From NCBI GenBank assembly GCA_911728455.2, contig OU452226.1, positions 12,727,938 to 12,791,937 of the forward strand: a stretch of DNA of 64,000 nt, given 5' to 3'. Position 1 is the first letter of the stretch, and every line of letters starts with the position of its first letter. Shown one piece after another: positions 35,480-48,370 of the stretch. The notes below the pieces were generated by a model that worked only from the letters and a program-made list of their open reading frames with translations, searched no databases and had not been told where the DNA came from. The translations under genes and the position numbers were made by a program. Source of the stretch: Marthasterias glacialis (taxonomy: Eukaryota > Echinodermata > Asteroidea > Forcipulatida > Asteriidae).

Positions 35480-36570
35480 GAAGATTTTCCCCCGAGGTCA
35501 TGTCGGTGGAGTTGCCCAAGGCATACTGGGGCTAGCTGTATTCATGATACATGTAGTTAAGTTTGCACTTAACCATCTACTGCCCCATAAATTCTCACCT
35601 TTGAGAATGGCAAATACTCTCTCAAACATGAAATTATAAATTAAGTTTAGAAGTGGAGGAGACTGATCAAGGACATGGTCAAGTGCCCGAATCCACAGGG
35701 AACAGTAATACATTTAATGCAGTGTTCTCCAAATTATTACAGATGTACTTCAATGGAAGTACAAGGTGTAGATTTCATGTGAATTCCAATTTTTGCACGC
35801 GTCTTATTTCTGTAAAAAAGTGCTTGTAAAATGGGTCAATGGTTTAGGAACTCATCCTCTAAGTCGTTGGCAGATCCCCTGCGAGAAAGGACAAGAGGCT
35901 TTACCGGGGAGGCTAAAGTGATGTCATTTCTTGCTGCAAGTTGAACCATGGACTGTGTGGTTGAGTATTGGCAGTGAATCACTACTCAGCTAGACTACAT
36001 ACTTTGATGTACAATTCATGTTTTAGTACAAGTACTGCTTAAAAGACGCCTGCTCGTCACCATTACCCGACGACTATTTCTGTGGCAAAAAACGATCATG
36101 TACCTGAACATAGTTTACGTACAATGCGTGCACAGGTCAAAGGTGAATTGTCAATTTGTTTGTCGCGTGTTGACGAGCGGGCATCTTTAACACTATTTTG
36201 AAGAAACTTGAAAGATTCTTGACTGTACAGCAGGTGGCAGCAAACTTCCAAATTCTACAAGTACCCTGTTTGGGTAAAGGGCGCTACATGTATATAAAAG
36301 CCGTTTATTATTATTATTCTGGTCTTCCAAATGTACAAAAGAAAACCAAACCAGAAAAACATACACACTGTACAATGTACATGTACATGTACACACATTG
36401 TGAATAACAGAAAATAACCCAGTATGACTGCAACCAGCTGCATAAAGTAAAGTTGATGTACTTCATGTACCTTTTTTGAAGAAATGCACAATACATGCAG
36501 GCTTCCGGCTTAGGCTCCATCCACCTGATTGAAGCCCTGTACCGAAGGTGCACATTTCCAAAATAACTGA
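35480..36570. other. No gene or recognised repeat
   Basis: A GTACATGTACATGTACA run lies near 36376. Open frames are short. Confidence 0.4.
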
Positions 36571-36573
36571 CAG

Positions 36574-36632
36574 AGCCTAAGCCTAAGCCTAAGCCCAAGC
36601 CTAAGCCTAAGACATGATTTCGAAAAGGGCCC
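36574..36632. repeat. GCCTAA hexamer run inside a MITE remnant
   Basis: Six GCCTAA/GCCCAA units (36574-36611) are followed by TTCGAAAAGGGCCCTA, which resembles the end of the element at 24510-24655. The hexamer has probably expanded from the AGCCAAAGCCCTAGCCC portion of that element. Confidence 0.55.
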
Positions 36633-36910
36633 TAGATACAAATTGAAACCATTTGACAGTCTCCTCATCGTGTTTGTGGATTGTGCTCTCTCAAACAAGG
36701 GATACAAGTGGGTCATCAATAAATCTACTCCTCGAACCTTGGTCTGTATTCCTCACTCTCCAAACACCAAATCCATCATTTTGGACCTAATCTATAAACA
36801 ACATGGCTGATCGAGTTGACTTTGATCAATTGCCGGCTGTCAAAGTTACAGTATCCACTGAAGGCACATTGTACAGTACGTTAATTAATTATCCACAGTC
36901 GTCAAGTCAT

Positions 36911-37229
36911 CGTGTGCTCAGAAGTAGGACGTAACGAAAGTGTGACCAGCAAAAGGTTGTAAGCAATTACTGTCCAATATTGTGTTTCAAAAAAGGGCGA
37001 AATTTTGGTCACTTTTCCTCTATTTTAAGTCATTCAGGAAAGTTAAATTCCCCAAAGGAATGGAACAACATGTCTTGGGTGTAATTCTAGCAACAGATAT
37101 ACAACAGTATGCCCTACTTTTTTCAAAAGGGCCATGTTATTGCTTGTGACCTTCTGCTGGGGCAAAAAGTTGTACTTTGTGTGCCTGGAAAAAGGTTGTA
37201 CATCGTCACGACCTTCTTTGGGGCACACT
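36911..37229 (-). mobile_element. CGTGTGCCCGG element, reversed copy
   Basis: It starts CGTGTGCTCAGAAGTAGGAC and continues GAAAGTGTGACCAGCAAAAG, the complement of the right part of 54315-54640. It ends near GACCTTCTTTGGGGCACAC. Confidence 0.72.
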
Positions 37230-37512
37230 ACCTTATAAGGTAATACCAAATAAACTACTCAGGATCTACAGTCATTGCCGAGCCATCCAAGGATCAAAAT
37301 TACTCCTTTTTCTTAAAGAGACTTTCTGATTGATACCTGTACTATCGAGTACCAATTTTTATTCAATTTTTATTTTTAATTTTTTTTTATTTAAACATCT
37401 CCTCCTGTTGTTTAATGTCAATTCTAAATGATGGAATAAAACAAATTGTTTCCTAACTTTTAATCTTACTTTTATATATCGTTTACAACTCATAATACCA
37501 TACAAATGTTTC

Positions 37513-38092
37513 CCATGCCTGGAAACGAAGCCATGTAAAGACACCATTGTGTAAAATCGAAATACCGGAACAAAGGTCACCCAGACACTGGTAATCGTTC
37601 ACAGACCACACACACGCCAACTAGGGCTTTGTTTCACCCACACAAGAACAAAACATGGTCTTTAATATATTGCTGTTTTCTGGCTATAGAGAGGTGTTTT
37701 TTTGTGTAATCACCGATTCAAGACCTTTGTCCTTTTGTTCCAACAAGAGGTATACAAAACATGAAGAGGCTTCCACCATTGTTTATTCCACTGTATTATT
37801 CAGGTAAGTCAGAGTGAGCTGGGAATCAAGCCATGGTTCCGGGTTTAGTACCAATCCTATGCCGTAGGTAACGGCCGATGTTTTACAATTCACGGTGTGT
37901 GAGTTTAACATTTTCTTGGTTGAGAAAATAAAACGCACGATGCAATAAATAGAATCTTTGCTCTCTTGGCTTTGTCAAGTCAGGGTTTCTCTCAAGGTAC
38001 TCTCAAAGAAAAAACGATTTCAACAATTCTGACAAAATAATCTCGACAGGGGAACAGGAAACAATAAAAGAATTCGAGCAGCAACTGGTTGA
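37513..38092 (+). mobile_element. CAACTGGTTAA-type repeat
   Basis: It runs from GCCTGGAAACGAAGCCATG through GGTAACGGCCGATGTTTTAC and TTGTCAAGTCAGGGTTTCTC to GCAGCAACTGGTTG. Confidence 0.7.
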
Positions 38093-38099
38093 AAAACCC

Positions 38100-40670
38100 A
38101 CTGAACCACTGGCAAGAGTCTGGAAATTTCAGGATTGGGCCAGTAACTTCACCATCAAACAAGTCCTCCAGTCTAGTGTTTGTCTGAACATCATTTTTTA
38201 TGTTATTATTGGACAAGTAGGAATTGAAACTTTGCATGGTGGGAGGAATATAATCTAGTGAGGTTTGCGGAGATACCGTGTACATAAATCTCTCTCTATG
38301 AGTTGTAGTCGTTCTGAAAAAAAAAAAATAATAATAATAATAAAAAATGGTTCTTTTATGTACATACTGTCTCCGAAAACCTAACCAGATTATTGGACAT
38401 ATTGGGCAATCTCAAGGCTTGAAATAGCTCAAGAAAGACAATAGTCAAGAAATTCAATCACAATCAAAAATAAGTCCTCCAGTCCAGCACTTTTCCGAAA
38501 ACATACTTTTTAAAATATACTTGCCATAATATGTATGTTTGTATGCATTTTTAAGTCCAAACCGCATCCTAAAAGTCAAGCAAATGATCAAAAAAGAAAC
38601 TAACTATTTATTGTCAAGTTAAATTTTGAGCTTCAAGATGTGTGGCTTGAGGGTGGACATGCTGTTTCCCTATTTGCCTTATGCTCATCTGACCCCATCT
38701 TACATTATGTATTTATATGTGTTTAATGTAGTCTGGTATCTATTTCTCTGTTGTAGATTCTAAGAGCGTCACAAATCCCCTATTTTGTCGGATACCGGCG
38801 CTATATAAGTTACCATTATTACTTTTATTTAGTGGAGGGTTTCTCCAGTTTCAAGCCCTGAATATAATTTTCCGATACAAATAAAACTATGCCTCTGAGG
38901 TTCACGTGTACAATGTAAACCCAGGGGCTCCATTTCCTGTGGCACACAGGCTCAATAAATTGGACCATTGCGAGGAGTGCATACGGTAGCTATTAACGCG
39001 ACGTGTGTTTTGGCGCCGACATGCCACTTGACTGTCCCTCGTTGCTGTGGACTCATCGACGGAGTCTAATGAAACATCAACATTAAGGTGATTCCCCAGT
39101 TTCAATCAACTGAACGAGTTTGATAGCCACCTCTGCTCCCCCATGGTGAATTTCCCCCCCCCCTTTTTTTTTTTGACATGTTTGCCTGGTCCCGTTGGCA
39201 CATTTCATTTTGTTTGTTGTAAAATTAGGACTGTAGGTGTCGGGTTATAAATCCATGTAAAATTAAATTACAATATCTGTACGTATGCACAGATGTACAT
39301 ATGTACGTACATAAGTATGTACATGTACATGTACGTACATGTACGTATGTGTACTGCATACACTTGTACTGTAGTCAAAGTGTCAGCAAGTGGTTCAAGT
39401 GTCACCAAATACTGCTATTGAACTATTTTGTTCTTGCAGTTGGACAAAGGTGAAAGAGTGATACTGTTGAAATTGCAACAACCGTACATTGACAGCAGCA
39501 AGTTTAATTTTTTTTCTTCAGAAATAACATTCCAAGACCACAAGAGATGTGTACCGCATAAACAGAAATGAAACACCATACTGGTGTTCTGTTAGTGTTA
39601 ATCATTTACACAGCAGCGTTTTCCCTGCCCACCTCACAATGTTTAGCATGTTCAGAGACCACCTTGCTCAACATTTTGTCAATATCATCATCCTGCTGTC
39701 AAGATTTGTAACAAAGGAAATACACATGATCAAAAAGTTCACTTTGTGTAATTGATAAGATTTTTTCCTTGACCTCTATGTGTCTATTACCAAGAACTTA
39801 GAATTTGGATACGTGTTGATGACATCATTGCTCATTTGTGGGAGCGCTAGTGCATGCTTGCCCGTTTGCAGACTGCGAAAGTTTTGCTTCGATCATCAAT
39901 TTGAATATAATTTACTACCTCAGTCATTTCAAGGGCCAAGAGAAATGTTGATATGTTCACCTACATGTACATGTAAGACTGGTGCCCAAAACAGTAGCAG
40001 CTGATACATCATTCATGGTAGACAATGAAAACGAGATCTTTCCTTGAAAATGAAAGGTATGAAAAGGAAAGATAAAAAAACCACTAAAAAAGTGTAGTCT
40101 CTAGGTGCTTATATGTAAAAACTGTGTTGGAGAACAAAAATGACAAAGTTGGTCTTGCTATTAATTAAAAATGTACATTGCAATGAATCATGTTCAACAA
40201 TAAGTTCTTGTGCATTTTGTTTCTCTATGCTAGATTATTTTAGACCCCCTAAAACCTTGTTGTACAAGATTGTTGTGCATGTCTCAAAACGGTCTCTTCA
40301 GCTTCAACAACATCGCTGAGAAAGATGTTTGAACACAGTCTGTACCTGTCTACAACAGAGTTGAATGACCAACATGACCAATGTGATGATTTATCCCCAC
40401 AGTGATCAGCAGCCCACATTCCTTGCAATGAACGATTTTAACCTACGGCCCGGGAATGTTCAAATTAAATGTCTACGTGAGACGCATTCAAATAAACCAT
40501 TCAGGGGCACGAAAGAGATACATCTGCGAGTACAGTAGGAGGGAGGTGCATGTTAACGCCGACTTTTTTCTAAATCAAGAAGGTTTCTCTGTCCCTTTGT
40601 TGCTTCTTCACAAACAAAACAAGCCATGCATTGACCAGGAGGTAACATGTAGAGTGCATCTATTGTAGGG
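38100..40670. other. No gene seen
   Basis: The stretch holds an ATAATAATAA run (38325-38345), a SINE-tail-like GGCGCTATATAAGTTACC near 38808, a C/T homopolymer junction at 39157-39174, and a GTACAT-type microsatellite at 39293-39352. Confidence 0.45.
39293..39352. repeat. GTACAT/GTACGT microsatellite
   Basis: Alternating GTACAT, GTACGT and GTATGT words over about 60 bp. Shorter runs of the same motif occur widely in the window, for example at 48230-48256. Confidence 0.7.
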
Positions 40671-40674
40671 AAAG

Positions 40675-41268
40675 CAGGCGTTGCACGTTAGTTTTTTGTA
40701 AAGTAGCCCAAGGGGCTAGTTAGTAAACTGTGCATTTTACTTACCCCCTGGAAGTTTTTGTTGCTCAAATTTTAAACCTGTATTGTCATAAATGTATCTT
40801 CCTGATACTAATGGTAGCAATCACAACCAGTTTATAGCGGTCAAATGAAGTTACACTCACACACTCAAAAATAAATTAACACATTTCTAAAATGTATTAT
40901 TCACATCTGAAAAGAAAGAAGTATGAGCATTATAAACAAGTTAAGTTGCACAGTTTTTAGTAGCCCACAGGGCAAGTTGAGAAGTGGTGTTTACTAGCCC
41001 ATAGCAGTTATAACTAGACAATGCAATGTTCTCCCTTAACAGTGGTCCGCTGGCCAAATGCTAGTTAAAAGACCTGAGGACCAGTGAAAATTCTCTCCAA
41101 GTGGTGCGGCTGGCTACTTCAGAGTTAAAACACGTCCCTATTTAGTATGAAATATGGACCAGTGAAAATGCTGGGGGACCAGTGAAATGACAAGCTAACT
41201 AGTCAAGGGCAAAAAGTTAAGGGCAAACCCTGCAATGTATGCCGGGCTAGTGCTAAGCGTGAGCCCTG
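40675..41268 (-). mobile_element. CAGGGCTCACGCTTAG element, copy 2, interrupted
   Basis: Reverse-oriented relative of 10930-11302, from CAGGCGTTGCACGTTAG to GCTAAGCGTGAGCCCTG. It aligns along its length except for the 209 bp insertion at 41024-41232. Confidence 0.78.
41024..41232 (+). mobile_element. CAGTGGTCYGCTGGCC repeat nested in another element
   Basis: It starts CAATGTTCTCCCTTAAC, ends GTTAAGGGCAAACCCTG, and is flanked by CAATG (41019-41023 and 41233-41237). The host element at 10930 shows the unoccupied sequence (CATTGTCTAG in its orientation). Confidence 0.78.
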
Positions 41269-41269
41269 G

Positions 41270-41930
41270 AAAGCTTGGCTTGATTTAAAACATGACATGT
41301 ATTTTAATCTTTTACGATTGTTAAATCTGTATTGCCATTAACCAGATTTTGAATAATCCAGGTACACATATAATAATATTAATAATAACGGTTGGTATGA
41401 GAAAACTTCCTCCCTTTGGCATGTTTGGTTTTTGGCAATCACGTCCTCCAGCCATGCCAACATTATCAGCCATGTGATAACAAGCAGGACGTTTCCCTAC
41501 ACTCCACGATACACTTCCCATGTCTTTCTCTCATTGCTCGGGCCGAAACAGCACCGTACTTCACTGTGGTGGAAAGGAATCGCAAAAGCCTTCCGCCCAG
41601 GGGTAAAATCAACACGTAAAGCTATCGTATTAGGAGCAACCATATGGTGGATTTCTGCTGCTTGGCGACGCTTAAGTGTATGGATTCCTCAGAGTGTTCC
41701 CTGGTGCTCACAGGTTCAACCTTCATCACACCCTGACCATCTTATGTCATGTTCCACAGATGCAGTAATGGTTGAAGCGCCTGTACACAAAAGAGGGCCA
41801 GGCTACTTTTTGCTTCCAGCCTCAGTTTGGTGTGGCATGGGTTTGTAAAAGAACAAGAATTTGGAAACAAATTGAATTCGAGAACGTGGCAGTTGAACAC
41901 TGCATTTGAGGTTTTTAGACATGTAGGTAA
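41270..41930. other. No gene seen
   Basis: A plus-strand open frame of 138 codons runs from 41432 but has no recognisable domain and is probably chance. Confidence 0.4.
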
Positions 41931-41933
41931 ACC

Positions 41934-42763
41934 CTGGGGTCGATTTCACAAAGAGCTAAGATTGATCTTAAGATAAGTTGTAGATATTACCATAGTGATC
42001 TGTATTGTGACATCAGACTTTGCTTAGCAATTCGCTGCAGGTTTCACGAAGTGACATATTAGACCACACAGTGGTAAAACCGTGTTTCGAGATATTGCGA
42101 ATTTACGTTGGTCAAGTTTTAAAATCGCAGTTTCGATTATATTTCATGGTCAAAAATCAAATTGTTCACATTGTTAGAAAGCTGAATTCTTGAAGGATAC
42201 ATAACTGTTTATTATTTGTTTAGGGGAACAATTATCAACAACTTACATACTCATAAACAAAAACGTCACTTTGTGAAAACAAAAAAATTCAGTATACACG
42301 GTTTTCGAGTTTTCACGAAGTGATGTATTGGACCGTGTGTAATAGTATAGGAAATGGTGTCATTTTGTGGAATACACACAATGCGCACTCGGTGTGGTGT
42401 GGTCCATTCAGTCACTTCGTGAAAACGAAAAAACATGCAGACCACGTTGTGTCACATGCAGTAATACATGGACAAGTCTACAACATGTCACTTTGTGGAA
42501 ATGAAAAATTCTGGTTTCAACCAATTTTAGCTCAGTGACATTACTGTAGCTAAGCAACCAAGATGTTTCAAGACTTCTTACTTGGCAAAAAGAAAGGTAC
42601 CAGTGAATACCTTCTAGATATTAACATCACTAAAACTTGATGAAAATGTTATTATTTTTTTTTTACATGTACAGGTGTATCTCACTTCGTAAAAAACTGT
42701 GACAACTTAAGATTGATAAACAACTAAGATGAATCTTAACTCTTCATGAAATTGGCCCCCTGG
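41934..42763. mobile_element. 830 bp element with GATTTCACAAAG ends and repeated GTTTTCACGAAGTGA motifs
   Basis: The left end CTGGGGTCGATTTCACAAAG matches the complement of the right end (GGGGGCCAATTTCATGAAG), and adjoining GAGCTAAGATT matches GAGTTAAGATT. Inside, a 16 bp motif occurs six times: forward at 42041 and 42309, reversed at 42265, 42411, 42487 and 42681. No transposase was seen. Confidence 0.68.
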
Positions 42764-42769
42764 TGCCCA

Positions 42770-44515
42770 TGGTGTTGAATTGTGGACACAATTAGGAGAG
42801 TCACAGAGCTAGAACACTATAAGAAGTGCTGATGTACTGTACATTATAATATGTAGCTGGGAGGGTCAAGCATGACTTCTTGATGTAAATTTTTAAGAAG
42901 CTACCTGGGACTGGGACTCCGATGCAAAGTCGCTTTTGAATGTGTTTAAATCCAGTTTTTGTTAAGTCTCAATGATGGAAAAGACCTTAAAAAACACTGC
43001 ATGACTTGATGAAACTTTTAGACTTTATCATGGATTCCGTAATTGCAGCTTTATAAAATTGGGTTCCACTGTCCAGTTTGAAAGAAAACAACAAAATCAC
43101 TCCGATTCCTGGAATTGTTTTGCATTGAGATGGAGAAAATGGCTACGTTACTTTGCCGTCATGCATTGGATAAACAAAAAAACAGGTACATAATGAACGG
43201 GGTGAAGCCTGTCTTGTAATCTAATGGAAAAAGAATTTAGAATTGTAAATGCAATTGTTCTCGAAGGTAACCTCGGAATGACGATGATTGGAATGCATCA
43301 TCTGAGATGAGACAATCAATTGGATATCAGTTGCAAGTCCCACATGAGAAATGGCGAGCAGCAAATGTACAATCAGGACCTGGATAACTGCAGAGGATAC
43401 CAGCAATGTATATCAGGGTATGGAGGACTTCTTTCATCCATTTTGGCCAGTGACAAAAAACCTCTGTCTAGACATGCCAGATGTACAGAAGGGTAGTAGT
43501 GGAGGTATACAATTTTCCATCAGTGCTGATCACCCAATCCTTGACTAAGTGGTTCTCCTTTGAATCCGATCTGTTAGGAGTCATATTATGATGCTTTCAG
43601 ATCAGGTCATGTATAACATATACACCTTCACCGCACCGTTCAGGGGCATTACTGGGGCACAGGGGCTAGCAACCCTTGTGTCCGTCTCCTTCTTGCTACA
43701 AATTGTTTTCCCTTTCTATATTTTATACATATTTTTTTTTCTCCTGTCGTTTTCCCCCTTTTTTACTCTGAACTGCAGTGAACCATTTGATTGGCTTATC
43801 AGAATGACCTCTTTCGTCAAACACTGATGTGGCTATCGTTCACAGTTGCTTTTATATAAAATAATAAAATAAAAAAATGTACATTGTAGATATTCAATAT
43901 GAATGCATTGTTCAGTCATGTTCACCATGTACATTATGTGACAAGAAAGTAATAGGATTGCAGTTGATTATCAAAGGTTGCCTCTCACTTCAGAAGGCAA
44001 GTATTATCCTCACTTCACATCCGAATTCACTGCCGAGAAACGGCAAATACATGTAGGCAAGAGGAACATCCAACCTTAATGTGGGGCATGACATTTGGAT
44101 GTAGGATTAATAGCACCACCTGCCTCCCGATCCGATGAACTAACGCCATTTCCTGACGGAGAAGGCTTAGATGTTGTCTTACAATACACTGCCCTGAAGA
44201 CGGGGAGTTTAGCAAGCAAGCTTTTTCTTGATATGCTGCCGACAATTTATCACATTGATCACTAAGATCGAGGCCTGCATTACATCCATGGGCTTAATGT
44301 ACACCACTAGTTATACATGTAGGTAGGCTCAGGTTTGAATCCATTCTCCAAAAATTTGACTTTTCCTGTCAACCATGTCAACGGGACAGAAATAACCAGT
44401 CTCTGATATTGTAGTCGTTTATAAAATATCAAACAAGCAGTGCGTATACAATTTGTGCTACTACTACAATGTACACGTCATGTGAAGTGTACATGTAAGT
44501 TCATATACAGTAGGT
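42770..44515. other. No gene or recognised repeat
   Basis: AT-rich DNA. CTAAGATCGAGGCCTGCA at 44264-44281 resembles one end of the 31303 element and may be a remnant. Confidence 0.4.
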
Positions 44516-44520
44516 GGTGC

Positions 44521-44776
44521 CCAAAGATTATAGAGCGCCGTAGGCGCAAGATGGGGAACTCTGGATGAAATGTGAAATCTCACTGGATGCCATTTCGGCA
44601 AGTGACTCTATTGATACAACACTGATACGTGCGGACCAGTGTAGACAAGGACAATTGCTATCAATGGGAAACACAAGCATTCACTCGCCGAAATGGTGCC
44701 CATGCGTATTTCACTTTCCAACAGTAGATAAAGGCCCAGTTCCCCACTTGCGCCTACGGCGCTCTATAATCTTTGG
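44521..44776. mobile_element. Fold-back MITE with about 39 bp arms
   Basis: Arms 44521-44560 (CCAAAGATTATAGAGCGCCG and onward) and 44738-44776 pair with one indel. Inner blocks around TGGATGCCATTTCGGCAAGT and CGCCGAAATGGTGCCCATG also pair. It is related to 28773-29102. Confidence 0.78.
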
Positions 44777-44805
44777 TGGTGCCTCACCATTGACTGCCCT
44801 GCAAA

Positions 44806-44942
44806 CCAGGCCCCAATTTCATGACGCTGTTTACCAACAATTCTGTGCTTACGGCGCCCTGTTAAAGCATGTATTTCTATGGGATGTATCAGGGCTTAAG
44901 CGCAGGATTCCACGGTAAGCAGTGCCATGAAATTGGGCCCAG
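44806..44942. mobile_element. Fold-back MITE, GGGCCCAATTTCATG family, copy 1
   Basis: The left end CCAGGCCCCAATTTCATGAC pairs with the right end (complement CTGGGCCCAATTTCATGGCA). It follows the previous MITE by about 30 bp. Confidence 0.75.
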
Positions 44943-45009
44943 TTGATTACAATAATTGATCACTGTACATGCAGGAACTTCATAGTTTTCACTGGAAGTC
45001 TTTTGAGGA

Positions 45010-45122
45010 CACTAGGTGGCAGCAGACTTACCAGGTAAACCCATCGTTCTCAGAAATTTGTTCAAAACTACTCAAACACTGGAAATTTACCTGGTACATG
45101 TAGATCTGCTGCAACCTAGCGT
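45010..45122. mobile_element. Short fold-back element with ACTAGGTGGCAGCAGA ends
   Basis: The left arm ACTAGGTGGCAGCAGACTTA pairs with the right arm TGCTGCAACCTAG. Inner CCAGGTAAA pairs with TTTACCTGG. Confidence 0.65.
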
Positions 45123-45129
45123 TCCAAAG

Positions 45130-47665
45130 TCGCCGATTGAACTGGGTGCCAGTCAAACATGAACTGGCCTTTACTGTCCACTATATTACATTGGCGACAT
45201 ACATAGTACTAATTTTTGCCAACTTCGCTTATTCCTGACCACTTAAATTGATTTTGCTTCCTGAAACGGGCTTTTTTCCCTTGACAATATTTGTGTACAT
45301 CCAGGACTCAAGTTCTGCATGGATGTACAGTGTACGTACTGTATACTGCGTAGATGGAGTCTGCACAAATTTGGGCTCTATTATTTCATTTCATAATTTG
45401 ACACTAGTACATGTAGTACAGTATGCTCGAATCAAAAGCCACAGGGAGAATACACCAATCAACCTGGCCATTCAAATTGTAATATATTAACCACAACTGC
45501 TAGCCACATAACCATCCAATCCAATCGGTTTTAAACCCGTTACTGGCGTCATCGTGACGCATTGTCCACAATGCATACATTGCCCTGTGTAAGCTTTAAT
45601 ACATGAAGAGAGAGAGCTTTGACGCTTGCTACTGTAGATAAACCCATGGTATTACGGCTTCAGATTTAATTGGAGAAAGTTCCAAAGATTAATATGGAAA
45701 GCACCCAATGGGCATCTTCTGATTTTTCTACATCTTGTGGGAAAAATTGGCAAGTTTACGTACAGGAATGAAGTGTCCAAAATAATCTGGAGTCTTTTCG
45801 GGAAAAGCTTTCTCCCAAGGAAGATTTTAAAGAATGCTGAATGGTAAAATTCAACTTAATTGAGGTTTTGCATCACTGGTGCATTTTAAAACTGACACCA
45901 CAAAAATCGTCTAACTTTATGCAATGAATGTATATTATGTTAAATAGGAAAAATAAAAAATGAAACGGCCCAGCACAAATAAACATTGTACAGTAGTTTT
46001 CAGTTTTCTATGGCATTTTTGCCAAGAAAACACAGAGGAAATTCAGCTAATCACCCGAAAAGTTGCATGCCTGTGAAATAATCCAATATCAATATTATTT
46101 TGCAAACTCAGAGACAATTCTCAGTGCTTTAATGGATTTGTATTTGCTTCACAATGACCAAGCATGCCAGAAATCGTCATCTCTACTCAGACTAAAACCC
46201 TAGCAAGGTCATGAAACAGTATGTAAATATTGTGTCACTTTGATAACAAAACAAAACATCACTTTATGGACACCATTTTTCACATCAAATCCACTTTGGC
46301 AATGTACGCCAATATTATCGCAAACATGGTTTTCTCCGGTAAAACTCTGGGATGGATTGTTTTTTTTTCTTCACCAAATGAACCGCAGACGTTTTCTCTC
46401 AAACTTCTAAGCTTTGGCAAGCGATTCGTGAAATTACAAAACGGGGTCGGGAAAATTGAGGTCATGAAATGTTGTCTTTGTCACTGTCCAGTGGCAACGC
46501 CTCCAGGTTTCCTACGATGAAGTCGACACAAGATTGAAAGATGTACGGTTGATGTTAATATCCTAGTGCTCCAATGTGCACAGCTGCTGTTTTCCCGAGA
46601 GATGCAAAGGAAATTGGAATGTGTGAGAGGAGTTTATCTTTTGTCTCAGACATTTCGTAATTGGGAAGAGTTTGCAACGATCTTTAATTTACAATTTCGC
46701 GGGTGACTTGCATTTGGTGGATTGTTCACACAGTGTTTGGCTACAGTCAGCTTGACAAGCTTATACCCAGAGTTATGACAACACATCTGTAAAAACACGC
46801 AAGGCACGCGCTTACCAAATTCTATAAACAAGCCAGTTCAAAGTTAACTCAGCAGGGGTGGGCTGGCGGGCCTGATTACTTCGTTCTTGAAAGGGCAAGG
46901 GCGCCAAGGCATTTTCTTCTCGACAAAGGGCACCTCTATGGGGAAATTGTAAATTTTTATTGGAACATTTCAAGGGCACCAAGGCAATGACCAGGGGCAA
47001 CGGAGGCAATTGCCTCCGGTGCCTCCATTAAGTATCAAGCCTTGGCTAGCGTACATTAGGTTTTCTTGGGTACAGAAATTTTTCTTGAAATCTCCAATGA
47101 GTTTGAGAGGTTTGGTAAGAACTTACATGATTAGACTTTGTCAACTTGGTCATCTCTATGCTTTTGTAGAACAACACACACAATTTGCAACACACAAGTT
47201 TTGGAAATTTGAAGTGTACAAGTATGTAGGGGTGTTTGTATCCATGTAGAAGGCAGTGGCCGAGCTTCAACAAGTACATGTATGCGATCATGATACATGC
47301 ATCTGAAGGGCAACACTGTAATCAATCCAGGAATACATTATTACGGTACATATACGCTGACCGCCAACACATTTTAGCTCAATGGTTACAGTTATGCAGA
47401 TTTGTGTGTACAGCTCAAACCAGTTTATCCGAAAAAACAATTTACATGTACGTACTTGTAGTATATTGACTCCTTGCATGCACGTCACACGCGGTGACTG
47501 TGCCAAGCTCACCAATTTGGAAGTCAATAGGTTCATGGAAATGCCGCGTCGCCTAAAATGCGCAATAAGCAGTGACATTGACTTCCAAAATGGCACAACC
47601 AAGGTTATTGCGATGATGACATCAGGTGAAATGGGTCAATACGTGTAGTTTACAAGAATGCTTTC
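45130..47665. other. No gene seen
   Basis: A decayed inverted-end element may occupy about 46850-47045, since AGTATCAAGCCTTGG resembles the CAGGCCTTGATCTTAA end. Nothing else was recognised. Confidence 0.4.
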
Positions 47666-47670
47666 CAACA

Positions 47671-47776
47671 CTGAACTAGCCACAGCCAGCCGGACCACTT
47701 TGAAATAATTTGGACTGGTCCTTGGGTGTCTTAATCAGCATTTGGCCAGCGGACCACTGTTAAGGGAAAATGCTGC
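47671..47776 (-). mobile_element. CAGTGGTCYGCTGGCC repeat, partial reversed copy
   Basis: GCATTTGGCCAGCGGACCAC and CTGTTAAGGG match the complement of the repeat at 41024. The 3' half is missing. Confidence 0.62.
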
Positions 47777-48370
47777 GCTATAAATATTTATGTGTCAAAA
47801 TTGTTAATTCTTGCTCTTACGCCCCTTTGCAGGCGAGCTTCTTACAATGACTTAGGCCCTGCTGACGTAAGCAAAAGCTGCTTTACTGAACCGTGAGAGG
47901 GCTTGGTTCCCCTAGTTACAGACTCGTGTTTATTTTGTTAGAGAGTGCATGGATTTCAATTCAGGGGAAATCGGAAGGCAATTCGCGCGCTAAAACTCAA
48001 TTATGTTATCCAGATCAATAGTCATTCCAATGAGGAGCTGCCACTCTGCCACACAAACATTAAAGGGATGGTACTAACTCTGGTACATGGTACAATGAAG
48101 AATTTCAAATAGAATTCCCTCCAAACCAGCTGACAGTTTCAACTAAAATTTACCTCATGGACATAGTGGAAACTTCATGAAAACTAAGTTTTTGACATCT
48201 TGCATTAGAGATGCATGCATTTTGTTCACATTACATGTACATGTACATGTATGTACAATGATACAACAACATGTACTAGTGCCTATTTTTTGTTTCTTGG
48301 CAAAGTGAGAGTTTAAAAACATAGAATTCAATACTATGTGGAAGTACACAAAGGTTGCTTTTTATACAAG

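Noticed and set aside
36574..36611. Interstitial telomere repeat (TTAGGC)
   Set aside because: It is only six imperfect units and sits in a MITE-like context.
41432..41848. 138-codon plus-strand open frame
   Set aside because: No domain, no conserved pattern and no exon boundaries. It probably arises by chance.
44565..44918. 117-codon plus-strand open frame
   Set aside because: It is composed of two adjacent fold-back MITEs.
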